Origin: Bacteroidales bacterium UBA1215
GTDB taxonomy: Bacteria > Bacteroidota > Bacteroidia > Bacteroidales > WCHB1-69
Assembly (NCBI GenBank): GCA_002309475.1
Contig: DBXJ01000034.1
Coordinates: forward strand, 1 to 64,000
Direction of reading: 5' to 3'
Length of the DNA: 64,000 bases
Shown: positions 8,347 to 17,127 of the stretch, in pieces
Layout of the letters: every line of letters starts with the position of its first letter
Position numbering within the stretch: position 1 is the first letter of the stretch
Notes under the pieces: model-generated
Told to the model about the DNA's origin: nothing
Database searches by the model: none
The model's input: only the letters and a program-made list of their open reading frames with translations
Position numbers and translations under genes: made by a program

Positions 8347-8787
8347 ATGATAACTGCATGGAAAATTTGGTTGATAGTGGCAATGGTTGCTTTTATAGTT
8401 GAAATTTTTACCAACACCTTTGTATTTTTATGTTTCTCGGTAGGATGTTTAGCATCAATGGTAGCTTCATTTTTTACCGACAATATAAACATACAACTAA
8501 TTGTTTTTGCCATATTTACGGTGATTAGTTTTTTCACCATTCGTCCTTTGATGAACAAATATGCCTACAAAAAAAGCAACCAAGTAAAAACCAATGCCGA
8601 TGCCTTGACAGGTTCGGAAGGATACGTTACAGAAACTATTGACAACCAATTAAACACAGGAAGGACTATGGTCAATGGTGACGATTGGCGTGCCATTAGC
8701 GAAAATGATGAAATTATCACAGAAAAAACAAAAATACAAGTTGTAAAAGTAGATAGTAATAGAATTATTGTTAAACCTTTAAAATAA
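8347..8787 (+). CDS. NfeD-like membrane protein (short form)
   Basis: The 146-residue protein has two or three N-terminal hydrophobic segments and a C-terminal OB-fold-like beta domain (GSEGYVTETIDNQLNTGRTM ... DDWRAIS ... TKIQVVKVDSNRIIVKPL). That is the short NfeD form, lacking the serine-protease part. NfeD proteins pair with stomatin/band 7 proteins and are thought to help organise or maintain membrane complexes. The partner band 7 gene follows after 6 bp, which supports the call strongly. Confidence 0.9.
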   Translation: MITAWKIWLIVAMVAFIVEIFTNTFVFLCFSVGCLASMVASFFTDNINIQLIVFAIFTVISFFTIRPLMNKYAYKKSNQVKTNADALTGSEGYVTETIDNQLNTGRTMVNGDDWRAISENDEIITEKTKIQVVKVDSNRIIVKPLK

Positions 8788-8793
8788 TAAAAT

Positions 8794-9780
8794 ATGACAA
8801 CAGGACTTATTACCGTAATTGCGATTGTAATACTTGCAATTATATTTGTAGCATCAGGATTACGTATTGTACAACAATCCGACACAGTGATTATTGAACG
8901 TTTTGGAAAATACCACAGCACACTTTCTGCCGGTATCAACATTATTATTCCATTTGTTGACAAGCCCAGAGAAATTATGTGGAGATATTCAAAAGAAACT
9001 TATGACGGCAAATCCATCGTCATCAAACGTGCCACCAACAAGATAGACTTGCGTGAAACGGTATATGACTTTCCAAAACAAAATGTGATTACAAAAGACA
9101 ATGTAGTAACGGAAATCAATGCCATTCTTTATTTCCAAGTAATGGATCCTATCAAGGCTACATACGAAATTTCCAACTTGCCCGATGCCATAGAAAAACT
9201 TACGCAGACTACACTTCGTAATGTAATTGGCGACATGAGTTTGGACGAGACTTTGACATCCAGAGACACCATCAACGCAAAATTGCGCAACGTATTGGAC
9301 GAAGCCTCTCATAAATGGGGTGTAAAAGTGAATCGTGTGGAATTGCAAGATATCAATCCTCCTCACGACATTCGTGATGCAATGGAAAAACAAATGCGTG
9401 CCGAACGTGACAAACGTGCAAAAATATTAGAGGCAGAAGCTGACAAACAATCACAAATTCTTCAATCTGAAGGTTGGAAAACAGCTGTTATCAACAAGGC
9501 GGAAGCTGAAAAACAATCCAAAATTCTCAAGGCAGAAGGAGATGCAGAAGCAAGAATTCGTACTGCCAACGGTGAGGCAGAAGCCATCAACGTTATCACC
9601 ACCGCTATTAAAAATACCAACTCCGACCCTGTCAACTATATGGTTGCCATTCGCTATATTGACACCTTGAACCAAATGGTAAGCGGCAAAGACAACAAAA
9701 CTATCTACATGCCTTATGAGGCAACCGGAGTTTTGAGTTCTTTGGGTGGCATCAAAAATATGTTCAATGCCACTAAATAA
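8794..9780 (+). CDS. SPFH/band 7 (stomatin-like) membrane protein
   Basis: A 328-residue SPFH protein with one N-terminal membrane anchor, a band 7 domain (VQQSDTVIIERFGKYHSTL; VVTEINAILYFQVMDP; TQTTLRNVIGDMSLDE) and a long alanine/glutamate-rich coiled coil at about residues 190-265 (RAERDKRAKILEAEADKQSQ). These proteins form membrane-associated cages or rafts and often guard membrane proteases. The operon with nfeD and the following terminator indicate a two-gene unit. Confidence 0.93.
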   Translation: MTTGLITVIAIVILAIIFVASGLRIVQQSDTVIIERFGKYHSTLSAGINIIIPFVDKPREIMWRYSKETYDGKSIVIKRATNKIDLRETVYDFPKQNVITKDNVVTEINAILYFQVMDPIKATYEISNLPDAIEKLTQTTLRNVIGDMSLDETLTSRDTINAKLRNVLDEASHKWGVKVNRVELQDINPPHDIRDAMEKQMRAERDKRAKILEAEADKQSQILQSEGWKTAVINKAEAEKQSKILKAEGDAEARIRTANGEAEAINVITTAIKNTNSDPVNYMVAIRYIDTLNQMVSGKDNKTIYMPYEATGVLSSLGGIKNMFNATK

Positions 9781-9804
9781 TATAAATGAATGATTTTAGA
9801 ATAT

Positions 9805-9837
9805 AAAAAAACGGCACAACAAAGCCGTTTTTTTATA
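9805..9837 (+). terminator. Intrinsic terminator after nfeD-band 7
   Basis: AAACGGC and GCCGTTT pair around an 8-base loop, preceded by A's and followed by a T7 run. Confidence 0.8.
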
Positions 9838-9890
9838 TTCAGTCACTATCTGACTATAAAACAAGTGTCTGTCATCCTATAAAGAAACAA

Positions 9891-10151
9891 ATGAAAAGAA
9901 AGAAAATTGTCATTTTTTTTATTTTATTTTTTATCGTTTTAATTATTTGGACAACTTATGATTATTTTTTTGGCTTCGGTTATGGGTTATCATTTACGTG
10001 GAAAGAATATTTTGAAGATTTACCATGGAGAATAATAGGATGTTTCATTTGTTCTTTCTACGGAATGTTTGTATTGTATATAGGAGACGATTTAATAAAT
10101 TGGTGGGAAAAAAGAAAGAAGAAGAACAAAGACAACAACTTTTTGAATTGA
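9891..10151 (+). CDS. Small membrane protein of unknown function (86 aa)
   Basis: ATG at 9891 opens an 86-residue frame with a basic start (MKRKK), a strong hydrophobic span (residues 6-22), an aromatic-rich loop (YDYFFGFGYGLSF), a second span (about 49-66) and a lysine-rich end. The positive-inside pattern is believable for a two-span protein with both ends in the cytoplasm. I know no family. It sits alone after a terminator and is convergent with the lipoprotein gene at 10176. It may be part of a small strain-specific patch reaching to 11.5 kb. Confidence 0.6.
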   Translation: MKRKKIVIFFILFFIVLIIWTTYDYFFGFGYGLSFTWKEYFEDLPWRIIGCFICSFYGMFVLYIGDDLINWWEKRKKKNKDNNFLN

Positions 10152-10175
10152 AGTTATATTTTAAATTGTACAACG

Positions 10176-10853
10176 TTATTTGTACTGCGTCCAATCTTGT
10201 TCTTGTTTCAATAATGATTTGAATTCGTAAGGTATAAAATTAATTCTGCGAATTGATTCAACTCCAGAATATCCCGATATTCGTTCTGTCTTTAAAAGAA
10301 TAAAAGATGTGTCATAAAAATCTCTATATAAAACAGTTTCCATTCCCATACCATATTTTTTGGAAAACTCGTAGGACGTAATGCTTGTATTTTCATCCAT
10401 TTTTATTCTTTTTTTCCCGAGAAAACAATGTGTAATACTTGCCACAAGGTCATGTAATCCATTACCTGTGCTATAAGTTATGCATGAATCTAAGTATTCA
10501 GCTGACATGTACAACTGTCCGCTATCATTGGCATTATTTAATTTCAAAATGTTATTTCTAATCAATTTGTAATATTCTGTCGATTTACCCGTCAACTCTT
10601 TGTGTTTATCATTATATCTATATGTGATCTGTTGTCTTATTCCATTTTTATCAATGATTTTAATCGCTTGATATTCGCATGGAATTGAATCCATGTATTG
10701 ATAAACTTCGTAATAATATTCATGTATTTGCCAATTTTCTTTACAAGCAATATTTAACAAAAGAATACAAATAAAACAGATTTTTAATATGTAAGTATGG
10801 ATATTTGTTGTTATGTTGTTATTTTTATCCTTTTTCATTTTGCGAAGATTCAT
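10176..10853 (-). CDS. Hypothetical lipoprotein (225 aa)
   Basis: The protein has a basic N terminus and one hydrophobic span that ends in the lipobox LNIAC at about residue 37. With the first ATG (10853) the n-region is unusually long; the ATG at 10838 (MKKDKNNN) shortens it and may be the true start. The mature part has no motif I know: charged, with YNDKHKELTGKS, a cysteine in LDSCITYSTGNG and a C-terminal aromatic DWTQYK. It is probably anchored in the outer or inner membrane. The region is very AT-rich and looks lineage-specific. Confidence 0.65.
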   Translation of the reverse strand: MNLRKMKKDKNNNITTNIHTYILKICFICILLLNIACKENWQIHEYYYEVYQYMDSIPCEYQAIKIIDKNGIRQQITYRYNDKHKELTGKSTEYYKLIRNNILKLNNANDSGQLYMSAEYLDSCITYSTGNGLHDLVASITHCFLGKKRIKMDENTSITSYEFSKKYGMGMETVLYRDFYDTSFILLKTERISGYSGVESIRRINFIPYEFKSLLKQEQDWTQYK

Positions 10854-10893
10854 TGTTTTTACTTACAATTGTTGTTCAAATTTTTATAATCCA

Positions 10894-11472
10894 TTATATC
10901 CTGTTTTTTTTACTAAACCTTGGTCCCATTGATGTTTCAATAGGATTCTTATATTCCAATAATTTATTATAAACCATTTCCACTTGTTCTATAGTCCAGC
11001 CACCAACATCGGAAAAAATAACCAATGTAGCAAGATTTTTATTATCAAAAAAACGAAGTTCCGTCTCAAAATGCCACAACGGAGATATTTTTTTCATGAA
11101 ATGAAATAAAATATTATTTTTTTCATAAAAATAATCTAAATTACATAATTGTATTACACATGTTTTCTTTTGAATAAAAAAAGTGTAATAAGTATGATAT
11201 TCAATTGTTATTTCTTGTTTATCATCGTCTATTATTATTGTAGAAACAGCATCTCTATATGTATTCATACTCCAAAGTAAAGCCTCTATGAAAAAAATCA
11301 AAAATGAGAATTTTAGTGCTTCAAAAAAGGCAATAGAAAATATATCAGGTGATGTCAACGCACAGATTAGCGAAAAACAAACAGACCAAATAAAAGTTTT
11401 TCGTAGAGACCCCAGCAAATACCAAAAAAAAATTGGCAATTTATTTCTTTTACGTATATATATGTGTGTCAT
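10894..11472 (-). CDS. Hypothetical two-span membrane protein (192 aa)
   Basis: The protein starts with a basic stretch (IRKRNKLPIF), has two hydrophobic spans at about residues 25-42 and 48-70, then a cytoplasmic beta-rich domain (STIIIDDDKQEITIEYHTYYTFF ... by position 77-98) that resembles PH-like or YcxB-like bacterial membrane proteins with a two-helix anchor. That resemblance is only by layout. It lies upstream of the lipoprotein at 10176 in the same direction (40 bp apart), so they may share a transcript. Function unknown. Confidence 0.6.
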   Translation of the reverse strand: MTHIYIRKRNKLPIFFWYLLGSLRKTFIWSVCFSLICALTSPDIFSIAFFEALKFSFLIFFIEALLWSMNTYRDAVSTIIIDDDKQEITIEYHTYYTFFIQKKTCVIQLCNLDYFYEKNNILFHFMKKISPLWHFETELRFFDNKNLATLVIFSDVGGWTIEQVEMVYNKLLEYKNPIETSMGPRFSKKNRI

Positions 11473-11518
11473 TAATTTATGGTTGTATTGTTTCCTGAGG
11501 ATGTGTAACAGCTTGTTT

Positions 11519-12382
11519 TTATCTATTTTTCACCACTCTTACACTATAGCCATTATAGCGGTTGTTGTCCTCTCTCATGGCATTGAGAGTATCATTGGCA
11601 AAATACAAAGATGTTGCAGAAAACTTGTCAACAGACGATACCGACCAATAGTTTCCGCTAACATTTATATCTCGCGGACTGGAAATTAAACGGAAACCTG
11701 CCGCCGGCAAAAACACGGCGCCATTGGCTTCCATGGCTTTCCACTGTGCCTGCGAATAACTATTGGCAGAAAAATTACTTGCCATCGGCGAAAAAGAACA
11801 ACCCGCCGGCAGCACCCACGCATCCGGCAACAATACCATGCCGGGGATTTGGCTGACATTGGCTCTGCCATATTTCTGGTCTGCCATGCTACGCGTATGA
11901 AACAAATAATTCCACTCTTCCTGTGTCAGCGTACGCCACAAGCCGGATGTAATGCCACCATTTTCTATGGCATTGTAAACACCCCAGTCGTAATTGGCAT
12001 AGGCACCCACCAAAGACAGTCCGCTGATAGGCTGACCATAAATAGAATAGTTGATAGAAGTTTGATGCGGATTGCTATTGTTGTAGCCGGACGTTGCCCA
12101 TCCGAACAAATCTATCCAACCGGAATTAGTAGAAGAAATATTTCTATTATCTTGTCCGATTACGGAATATTGCTGAGCGGCAAATCTCCAAGACTTGGTA
12201 GATGCTTGATATTGCAAATTGCCTTGCGAAAAAACAACTCTTCTACCTTGTCCTACGGTAAAATCCTTGGCAATAAAATTATTATTGACATCGGCATCAA
12301 CCTTGTCATCACCGTCACAAGAACTTAGACAAACTATTGCCAATATCAAAAACCATGATCTACTCAATATTTTTATCTTCAT
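11519..12382 (-). CDS. FISUMP-type lipoprotein
   Basis: The 287-residue protein has a signal ending in lipobox LSSC (residue 22), a short acidic linker, and one FISUMP-like module (Fibrobacter major paralogous domain), a C-type-lectin-related fold. Landmarks are RVVFSQGNLQY, WRFAAQQYSVIG, GWIDLFGWATSGYNN, YDWGVYNAI, WRTLTQEEWNYL, GAVFLPAAGFR, GNYWSVSS and YSVRVVKNR. The same module type recurs five times in the two large proteins at 30-38 kb. It begins 1 bp after the glycosyltransferase gene, at the end of an lptG-glycosyltransferase-lipoprotein unit. Probably surface-exposed; ligand unknown. Confidence 0.82.
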   Translation of the reverse strand: MKIKILSRSWFLILAIVCLSSCDGDDKVDADVNNNFIAKDFTVGQGRRVVFSQGNLQYQASTKSWRFAAQQYSVIGQDNRNISSTNSGWIDLFGWATSGYNNSNPHQTSINYSIYGQPISGLSLVGAYANYDWGVYNAIENGGITSGLWRTLTQEEWNYLFHTRSMADQKYGRANVSQIPGMVLLPDAWVLPAGCSFSPMASNFSANSYSQAQWKAMEANGAVFLPAAGFRLISSPRDINVSGNYWSVSSVDKFSATSLYFANDTLNAMREDNNRYNGYSVRVVKNR

Positions 12383-12383
12383 A

Positions 12384-13559
12384 TTACAAATTTGCTAATA
12401 ATTGTTCCAAACGCTTGTTTATCACGCTATAAGAATGATTTTCCTGAATATATTCTACTGCATTGGCAGACATTTGCCCACACAATGCTTCATCTTCAAA
12501 ATAAGTTTTTACTGCTTGGGCAAATTGCTTGGCATTATCGGCAATGAACAAATGCTTTCCGGAACAAACATCCAAACCTTCCTTGCCGATAGTGGTTGTA
12601 ATGACCGTCTTGCCCAATGACAAAGCTTCCACTATTTTGATACGAATGCCGCTTCCCGACAGGAGAGGAACTACCAAAGCTCCATTTTCTTGCATAAACT
12701 GCTTGGCAGAAGGCACTTCTCCAACAATTTCTATATTAGGATGCTTGATATTGTACCATTGATGAGGAATTTTTCTGCCGGCAATTTTTAATTGAATATT
12801 GGGGAATTGTGTACAAATCAACGGAAATATCTCATAGACAAACCAAAGCGTTCCTTCAATATTCGGCTGCCAGTCCATTGAACCCAGCATGAACAAATTC
12901 TTCTTTTCTTTTAATCCTTCAACTTTGGCAGGCAAATTGGTGGCAAATGGCAAAACCTCCACAGGGGCAAAAGAGGCAAAAAATTGTCGGTCGTACTGAG
13001 ATATTGTCCAGACGGCATTGCATTTCTGTGCCATTTTTTGCTCAAAATTTTTCAGCTGTCTTGCCAAAATATGGATATAACATCTTTTGACAGGGTTTTT
13101 GGTATTTTCTCCCACCCGCTGCCAAATTTTATGCTCTACATTGTGGGAACGAAGGACAATTTTTGCAGAACTATTTTTTCTGATAATATCGTAATAGACA
13201 GCCATATAGACTGTTTCTAAAATTACTATATCAAATTGTTGCCGCAAAATTTCTATCAACTTTTTTTCAAAGGTTTTACTATAAAAGCGCTTTACATGAT
13301 AGGATTGATTTTTCAACAAGCACGCCAAAGCTCCTTTGACAGAAAAATTCGTGTCAATGTCCACCCACTCTATTTGTGTGCGTTGCAGATAACCGGTATC
13401 TACGTTTTCTTTATCCACATGGTATTTTGGGGTGTTGACCGCCAAAATTTTCACCTGATGTCCCAACTGCAACAAAGATTCCGTGAGTGCATTCATAGCT
13501 ATCGGTCCCCCTTCTTTGACGGGATATGGAGATTTATTGCATATTTGTAGAATCTTCAT
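12384..13559 (-). CDS. Glycosyltransferase, GT4-like
   Basis: A GT-B fold enzyme of 391 residues, probably acting on a surface glycan or lipopolysaccharide precursor at the cytoplasmic membrane face. The N-terminal part has CNKSPYPVKEGGPIAMN, the usual loop of this group; the C-terminal nucleotide-sugar part has LFMLGSMDWQPNIEG and the ExxE-like block VEALSLGKTVITTTIGKEG. ATG 13559 gives the canonical MKILQICNKSPYP start; a GTG 9 bases upstream is less likely. It overlaps the end of the LptF/G gene by 26 bp. Donor and acceptor cannot be predicted. Confidence 0.88.
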   Translation of the reverse strand: MKILQICNKSPYPVKEGGPIAMNALTESLLQLGHQVKILAVNTPKYHVDKENVDTGYLQRTQIEWVDIDTNFSVKGALACLLKNQSYHVKRFYSKTFEKKLIEILRQQFDIVILETVYMAVYYDIIRKNSSAKIVLRSHNVEHKIWQRVGENTKNPVKRCYIHILARQLKNFEQKMAQKCNAVWTISQYDRQFFASFAPVEVLPFATNLPAKVEGLKEKKNLFMLGSMDWQPNIEGTLWFVYEIFPLICTQFPNIQLKIAGRKIPHQWYNIKHPNIEIVGEVPSAKQFMQENGALVVPLLSGSGIRIKIVEALSLGKTVITTTIGKEGLDVCSGKHLFIADNAKQFAQAVKTYFEDEALCGQMSANAVEYIQENHSYSVINKRLEQLLANL

Positions 13560-15003
13560 GATGTACACTCAATTTATGCAAAGGATTAATAGATGACAAT
13601 TTATTGAAAAATTTCTTCAAAGCAGACATATCGGAAAGGCTTGCCTCACGCGATGCCATGACAATCAAAAATATTCCCATCGGCAACAACAAAACCGAAG
13701 AAATCCACATACCGATATATGGAGGAATGGTACCTGCTCGGGCCATTCGTTCACCGATGGTGGAGGTTACCCAATATAATACAAACACCAATATTGAAAC
13801 CGTTAAAGGAATTCCCAAGCCGCCTTTTCGGATAATGGCACCTAATGGCACACCTATAAAAAACAACAACAAACACGCCATTGACAAAGAGAATTTTCTG
13901 TGCCATTCTATCTCATAACGTGCCAACTGTCTTTCTTGTGATTCACAATCCAGTGCACTAAACTCCAAATAACCGGAATTTTCTCTTGCCGCTTGAATGG
14001 CATAGGTATAGGCGGTATAAGTTTGCTGTGTATCTAAGGTATCATCGGCTGCCTGCACTGCTGTCTGGCTACTATTTGCCAATTGTGGATTGTAATAATT
14101 GGAAATAGTTCGTACATTGTTGAGCAGATTGCTGCCTCGGGTAGATTCCACGGCAAAAATATCCGACTGCATGGTATCAATATAATTATCCAACTGAAAA
14201 ATATTCAGCATTTGATAACTATCTTTATAGAATTCTTCATCTGTCTTTTGCATTTGAAACGATGACAAGTCAAAACGAATTTGTTGTGTTTTGAAGGTGC
14301 CTCTCAATATCGGCATTTCTTTGGCAGTAAGCGAAGGATCGTAACTGGCATTTTCATCATAAATAAATCCGTCTTCAAGGGTGAAATACAAATATTGCTT
14401 GTTGGGCGACAAAGCCATAGTGCCTTTTTTACCGTATGTAACAGTAGTATAACCGGTTGTTTTGGTATGATCGTAAACCAAAACATCGTGAATGGTACTA
14501 TTGTCTTTGTCTTTTTTGCCGATTCGGATTATATAATTGTCAATTTCGCGATAGAAAATGCCTTCGTCAATACTCAAAGCCGGTTTTTGTGCTTGAATAT
14601 CGTGCAATAAGGTAGTGAATTTCAAACTCATCACCGGCACCACATTGTTAGAAAACACAAAAGCAAACACTGACAAACACAAAGCAAAAATTGTCAACGG
14701 TTGCATGATACGTGCCAAAGGAATACCTGCACACTTAAAAGCCGTCAACTCGTTGCGTTCGGAAAGGTTGCCGAAAGTAATTAATGACGACAACAAAATT
14801 GCCAATGGCAATGCCAATGGAACAAATGTGAAAGTACTATAGAACAATAATTTTAACAAAACTCCCAATTCCAATCCCTTGCCGACCAAATCATCCACAT
14901 ACTTCCACAAGAATTGCATCATAAGTACAAATAAAACAACTAAAAAAGTCAATATAAATGGACCTATATAGTTTTTCAACAAGAACTTATCTGCAACTTT
15001 CAT
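13534..15003 (-). CDS. lptG: LptF/LptG family permease
   Basis: LptF/G form the membrane part of the LPS export ABC transporter that pulls LPS from the inner membrane. The 489-residue protein shows the YjgP/YjgQ layout: three spans at the start (with ALPLAILLSSLITFGNLSERNELTAFK around residues 65-90), a large periplasmic jellyroll-like domain (about 110-370), and three spans at the end. The NLSERNEL(T/V)AFKCAGI coupling stretch is diagnostic. It is somewhat longer than E. coli LptG because of extra periplasmic sequence near residues 290-345. One homologue commonly serves in Bacteroidetes, so F versus G is not decided here. Confidence 0.9.
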   Translation of the reverse strand: MKVADKFLLKNYIGPFILTFLVVLFVLMMQFLWKYVDDLVGKGLELGVLLKLLFYSTFTFVPLALPLAILLSSLITFGNLSERNELTAFKCAGIPLARIMQPLTIFALCLSVFAFVFSNNVVPVMSLKFTTLLHDIQAQKPALSIDEGIFYREIDNYIIRIGKKDKDNSTIHDVLVYDHTKTTGYTTVTYGKKGTMALSPNKQYLYFTLEDGFIYDENASYDPSLTAKEMPILRGTFKTQQIRFDLSSFQMQKTDEEFYKDSYQMLNIFQLDNYIDTMQSDIFAVESTRGSNLLNNVRTISNYYNPQLANSSQTAVQAADDTLDTQQTYTAYTYAIQAARENSGYLEFSALDCESQERQLARYEIEWHRKFSLSMACLLLFFIGVPLGAIIRKGGLGIPLTVSILVFVLYWVTSTIGERMARAGTIPPYIGMWISSVLLLPMGIFLIVMASREASLSDMSALKKFFNKLSSINPLHKLSVHHEDSTNMQ

Positions 15004-15032
15004 CGTACAAGAGAATGTAACAGAGGTGTAAA

Positions 15033-15887
15033 TTAGTAGTCGCCTAAAGTTTCGGGTATTTGAGACAATGCCGATGCCAATTGCTCATCGTTGGGAGCAG
15101 AGCCATGCCATTTGTTGTTGCCGCACATAAAGTCAACGCCATAACCCATTTCGGTATGCATCAAAAAAGCAACCGGTTTCTTTTGGGCTGTAGCCTTGCG
15201 TGCTTTTTCCAAATTGTCCAGCAATTGTGTCATATCGTTGCCTTCTCCTACTATCACTTCCCAGCCAAAAGATTCGAATTTTGCCTTTAAATCCAACATT
15301 GACATGACATCTTCCACATTGCCGTCTATTTGCTTGTGATTGTAGTCCACAGTGAGGATGATATTGTCAACACCTTTTGAGCCGGCATACATCAATGCTT
15401 CCCAAACTTGTCCTTCTTCCAATTCTCCGTCACCGGTAAGAACATATACCAAAGACGGATCGTTATTCATTTTCTTCACTTCTGCCACTCCAAGTGCAAT
15501 AGAAGGTCCTTGACCAAGCGAGCCTGAAGCCATTCTTACTCCCGGCAAACCATGGGCATTGGAGGGGTGACCTTGCAGCCTTGTATGCAATTTTCTAAAT
15601 GTTGCCAACTCTGCCACATCGAAATATCCTCTACGTGCCAGCACAGAATACAAGCAAGGAGAAATATGCCCGTTGGATAAGAAAAACATATCTTCTCCCG
15701 TGCCTTCACGAGTAAAATTCTTCGGGTCGATATTCATTACTTCAAAATACAATGCCACCATAAAATCCGCACATCCCAAAGAACCGCCCGGATGCCCCGA
15801 TTGTACTGCATGAACCATTCTCAATGCATCTCTTCTGACTTGTGATGCAATTTTTTCTAATTCTACTACTTTATCCTTGTTTGTCAT
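15033..15887 (-). CDS. Transketolase, N-terminal (thiamine-PP-binding) subunit
   Basis: A 284-residue half-enzyme of the non-oxidative pentose phosphate pathway. It carries SGHPGGSLGCADFM (residue 30), LSNGHISPCLY, GSLGQGPSIALGVA, the thiamine diphosphate motif GDGELEEGQVWEALMYA and DYNHKQIDG. Split transketolases have the pyrimidine-binding and C-terminal domains in a second gene, usually adjacent. Here the next gene in the same direction is the LptF/G permease and no partner is visible in the window, so the other half must be elsewhere. It has its own promoter box at 15907. Confidence 0.93.
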   Translation of the reverse strand: MTNKDKVVELEKIASQVRRDALRMVHAVQSGHPGGSLGCADFMVALYFEVMNIDPKNFTREGTGEDMFFLSNGHISPCLYSVLARRGYFDVAELATFRKLHTRLQGHPSNAHGLPGVRMASGSLGQGPSIALGVAEVKKMNNDPSLVYVLTGDGELEEGQVWEALMYAGSKGVDNIILTVDYNHKQIDGNVEDVMSMLDLKAKFESFGWEVIVGEGNDMTQLLDNLEKARKATAQKKPVAFLMHTEMGYGVDFMCGNNKWHGSAPNDEQLASALSQIPETLGDY

Positions 15888-15906
15888 AAAAAATCAATTT
15901 AATCTG

Positions 15907-15914
15907 CAAAGATA
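15907..15914 (-). promoter_or_regulatory. -7 box for the transketolase subunit
   Basis: Minus-strand TATCTTTG, ending 19 bases before ATG 15887. Confidence 0.65.
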
Positions 15915-15961
15915 GTAAAAAGTTGCAAGATAAATGATAAAAATCTATTTTTTTTATTGGA

Positions 15962-16630
15962 TTATTTCTTTGCTCGCAAAATTTCTCTTTTACCTGCCGG
16001 ACCCGGCAATTTTTCTATAGTAAAACCTGCTGTCCTGAGAGCCCGCTTTACTATTCCTTTGGTTGAATAAGTAAGCAATATGCTATTGTTTGTCATAGAT
16101 TGATATAGTTGTAAAAAGACTTCCTCTGACCACAATTCGGGTTGCATATCGGGAGAAAAAGCATCAAAATAGACCAAATTGTAGCCATTCCGTGAAAGGC
16201 TTACATCCAACAATGATGTATTTAGTTTCAAGATAGAAAATTGAGGAGTGACTGCCACCTCTTTGTCGAATGGGGCTTGATGTAACAAGGAAAAAAAATC
16301 CTGTACGCTTTCATATTCAGACAATTGTTGTACATAATTCAAACTTTGAATCTCAGCTTGCTCCAAGGGATATTTTTCAACAGCAGTATAGTAAATTTTT
16401 CTGTCATTTTGATGCAACATAGTCAGCAAGGCATTTAAACCAGTGCCAAAGCCCATTTCAAAAATATGTAATTCCTGCCTGTCGGACAATATATCGGCAT
16501 TTAAACCGTGATGAATAAAAATATGTTCTGATTCCTGAATGGCACCATGTATAGAATGATAGCACTGATTGAACTGCGGCACAAACAAACTGGAAGAGCC
16601 GTCTTGGGTAAGTACGACTTTTCTTTCCAT
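15962..16630 (-). CDS. mnmD: MnmD-like tRNA (mnm5s2U34) methyltransferase
   Basis: The 222-residue protein looks like the stand-alone MnmD methyltransferase, which completes the mnm5 group on wobble uridine 34. It starts with the family pattern TQDGSSSLFVPQFNQCYHSIHGAIQESEHIFI and then the AdoMet site HIFEMGFGTGLNALL (residue 54), followed by the acidic residue in AVEKYPL and the active-site stretch NLVYFDAFSPDMQPELWS. It ends in the basic GPAGKREILRAKK. The E. coli enzyme is fused to MnmC(o); here only the methyltransferase part is present. Its ATG overlaps the rfaE2 stop by one base (TAATG). Confidence 0.9.
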   Translation of the reverse strand: MERKVVLTQDGSSSLFVPQFNQCYHSIHGAIQESEHIFIHHGLNADILSDRQELHIFEMGFGTGLNALLTMLHQNDRKIYYTAVEKYPLEQAEIQSLNYVQQLSEYESVQDFFSLLHQAPFDKEVAVTPQFSILKLNTSLLDVSLSRNGYNLVYFDAFSPDMQPELWSEEVFLQLYQSMTNNSILLTYSTKGIVKRALRTAGFTIEKLPGPAGKREILRAKK

Positions 16631-17121
16631 TAAAGATTTTTTATCTTATTAATTATGTTGGTAGTGGAGCAACCTTCTACGAAGTCTATGGTCATTACTT
16701 TTCCGCCTTTTTTGGTGACAATGTCGTAACCGACAATGTTTTCTACTTGATAGTCTGCCCCTTTGACAAGTATATCGGGCTGTATTTTTTCTATCAGTTG
16801 ATAAGGGGTGTCTTCGTCAAAAAAAATCACGGCATCTACAAAAGCGAAAGCTGCCAAAAGTTGTGCCCGGGATTGCTGATCTATAATCGGACGCGAATTT
16901 CCTTTCAATCTTTTCACAGAAGCATCTGTATTCAAACCTATTATCAATTTGTCTCCAAAAGCAGCCGCCTTCATCAAATAATCCACATGACCGCGGTGAA
17001 TGATGTCAAAACAACCATTGGTAAAGACAATTTTTTGATGTTCTGCCTTCCACTTCGGCAACAAAGCACATGATTCTGCAGTAAAAGCGATTTTTTCGTA
17101 CAATTTTGATTGATAATCCAT
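16630..17121 (-). CDS. rfaE2: D-glycero-beta-D-manno-heptose 1-phosphate adenylyltransferase
   Basis: A 163-residue cytidylyltransferase-fold enzyme that makes ADP-heptose for the LPS core. It has TNGCFDIIHRGHVDYLM (the HxGH site at about residue 40), GLNTDASVKRLKGNSRPI, the ISSTK-like region replaced by GCSTTNIINKI near the end, and ILVKGADY. It corresponds to the C-terminal half of E. coli HldE; the kinase half is absent. It lies between the flippase-like gene and mnmD and overlaps the latter by a base, so the three are probably one operon. Confidence 0.93.
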   Translation of the reverse strand: MDYQSKLYEKIAFTAESCALLPKWKAEHQKIVFTNGCFDIIHRGHVDYLMKAAAFGDKLIIGLNTDASVKRLKGNSRPIIDQQSRAQLLAAFAFVDAVIFFDEDTPYQLIEKIQPDILVKGADYQVENIVGYDIVTKKGGKVMTIDFVEGCSTTNIINKIKNL

Positions 17122-17127
17122 GAAATT

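Noticed and set aside
10025..10222. Alternative plus-strand frame overlapping the 86-residue membrane protein
   Set aside because: It begins inside the better frame, lacks a promoter and continues into the convergent lipoprotein gene.
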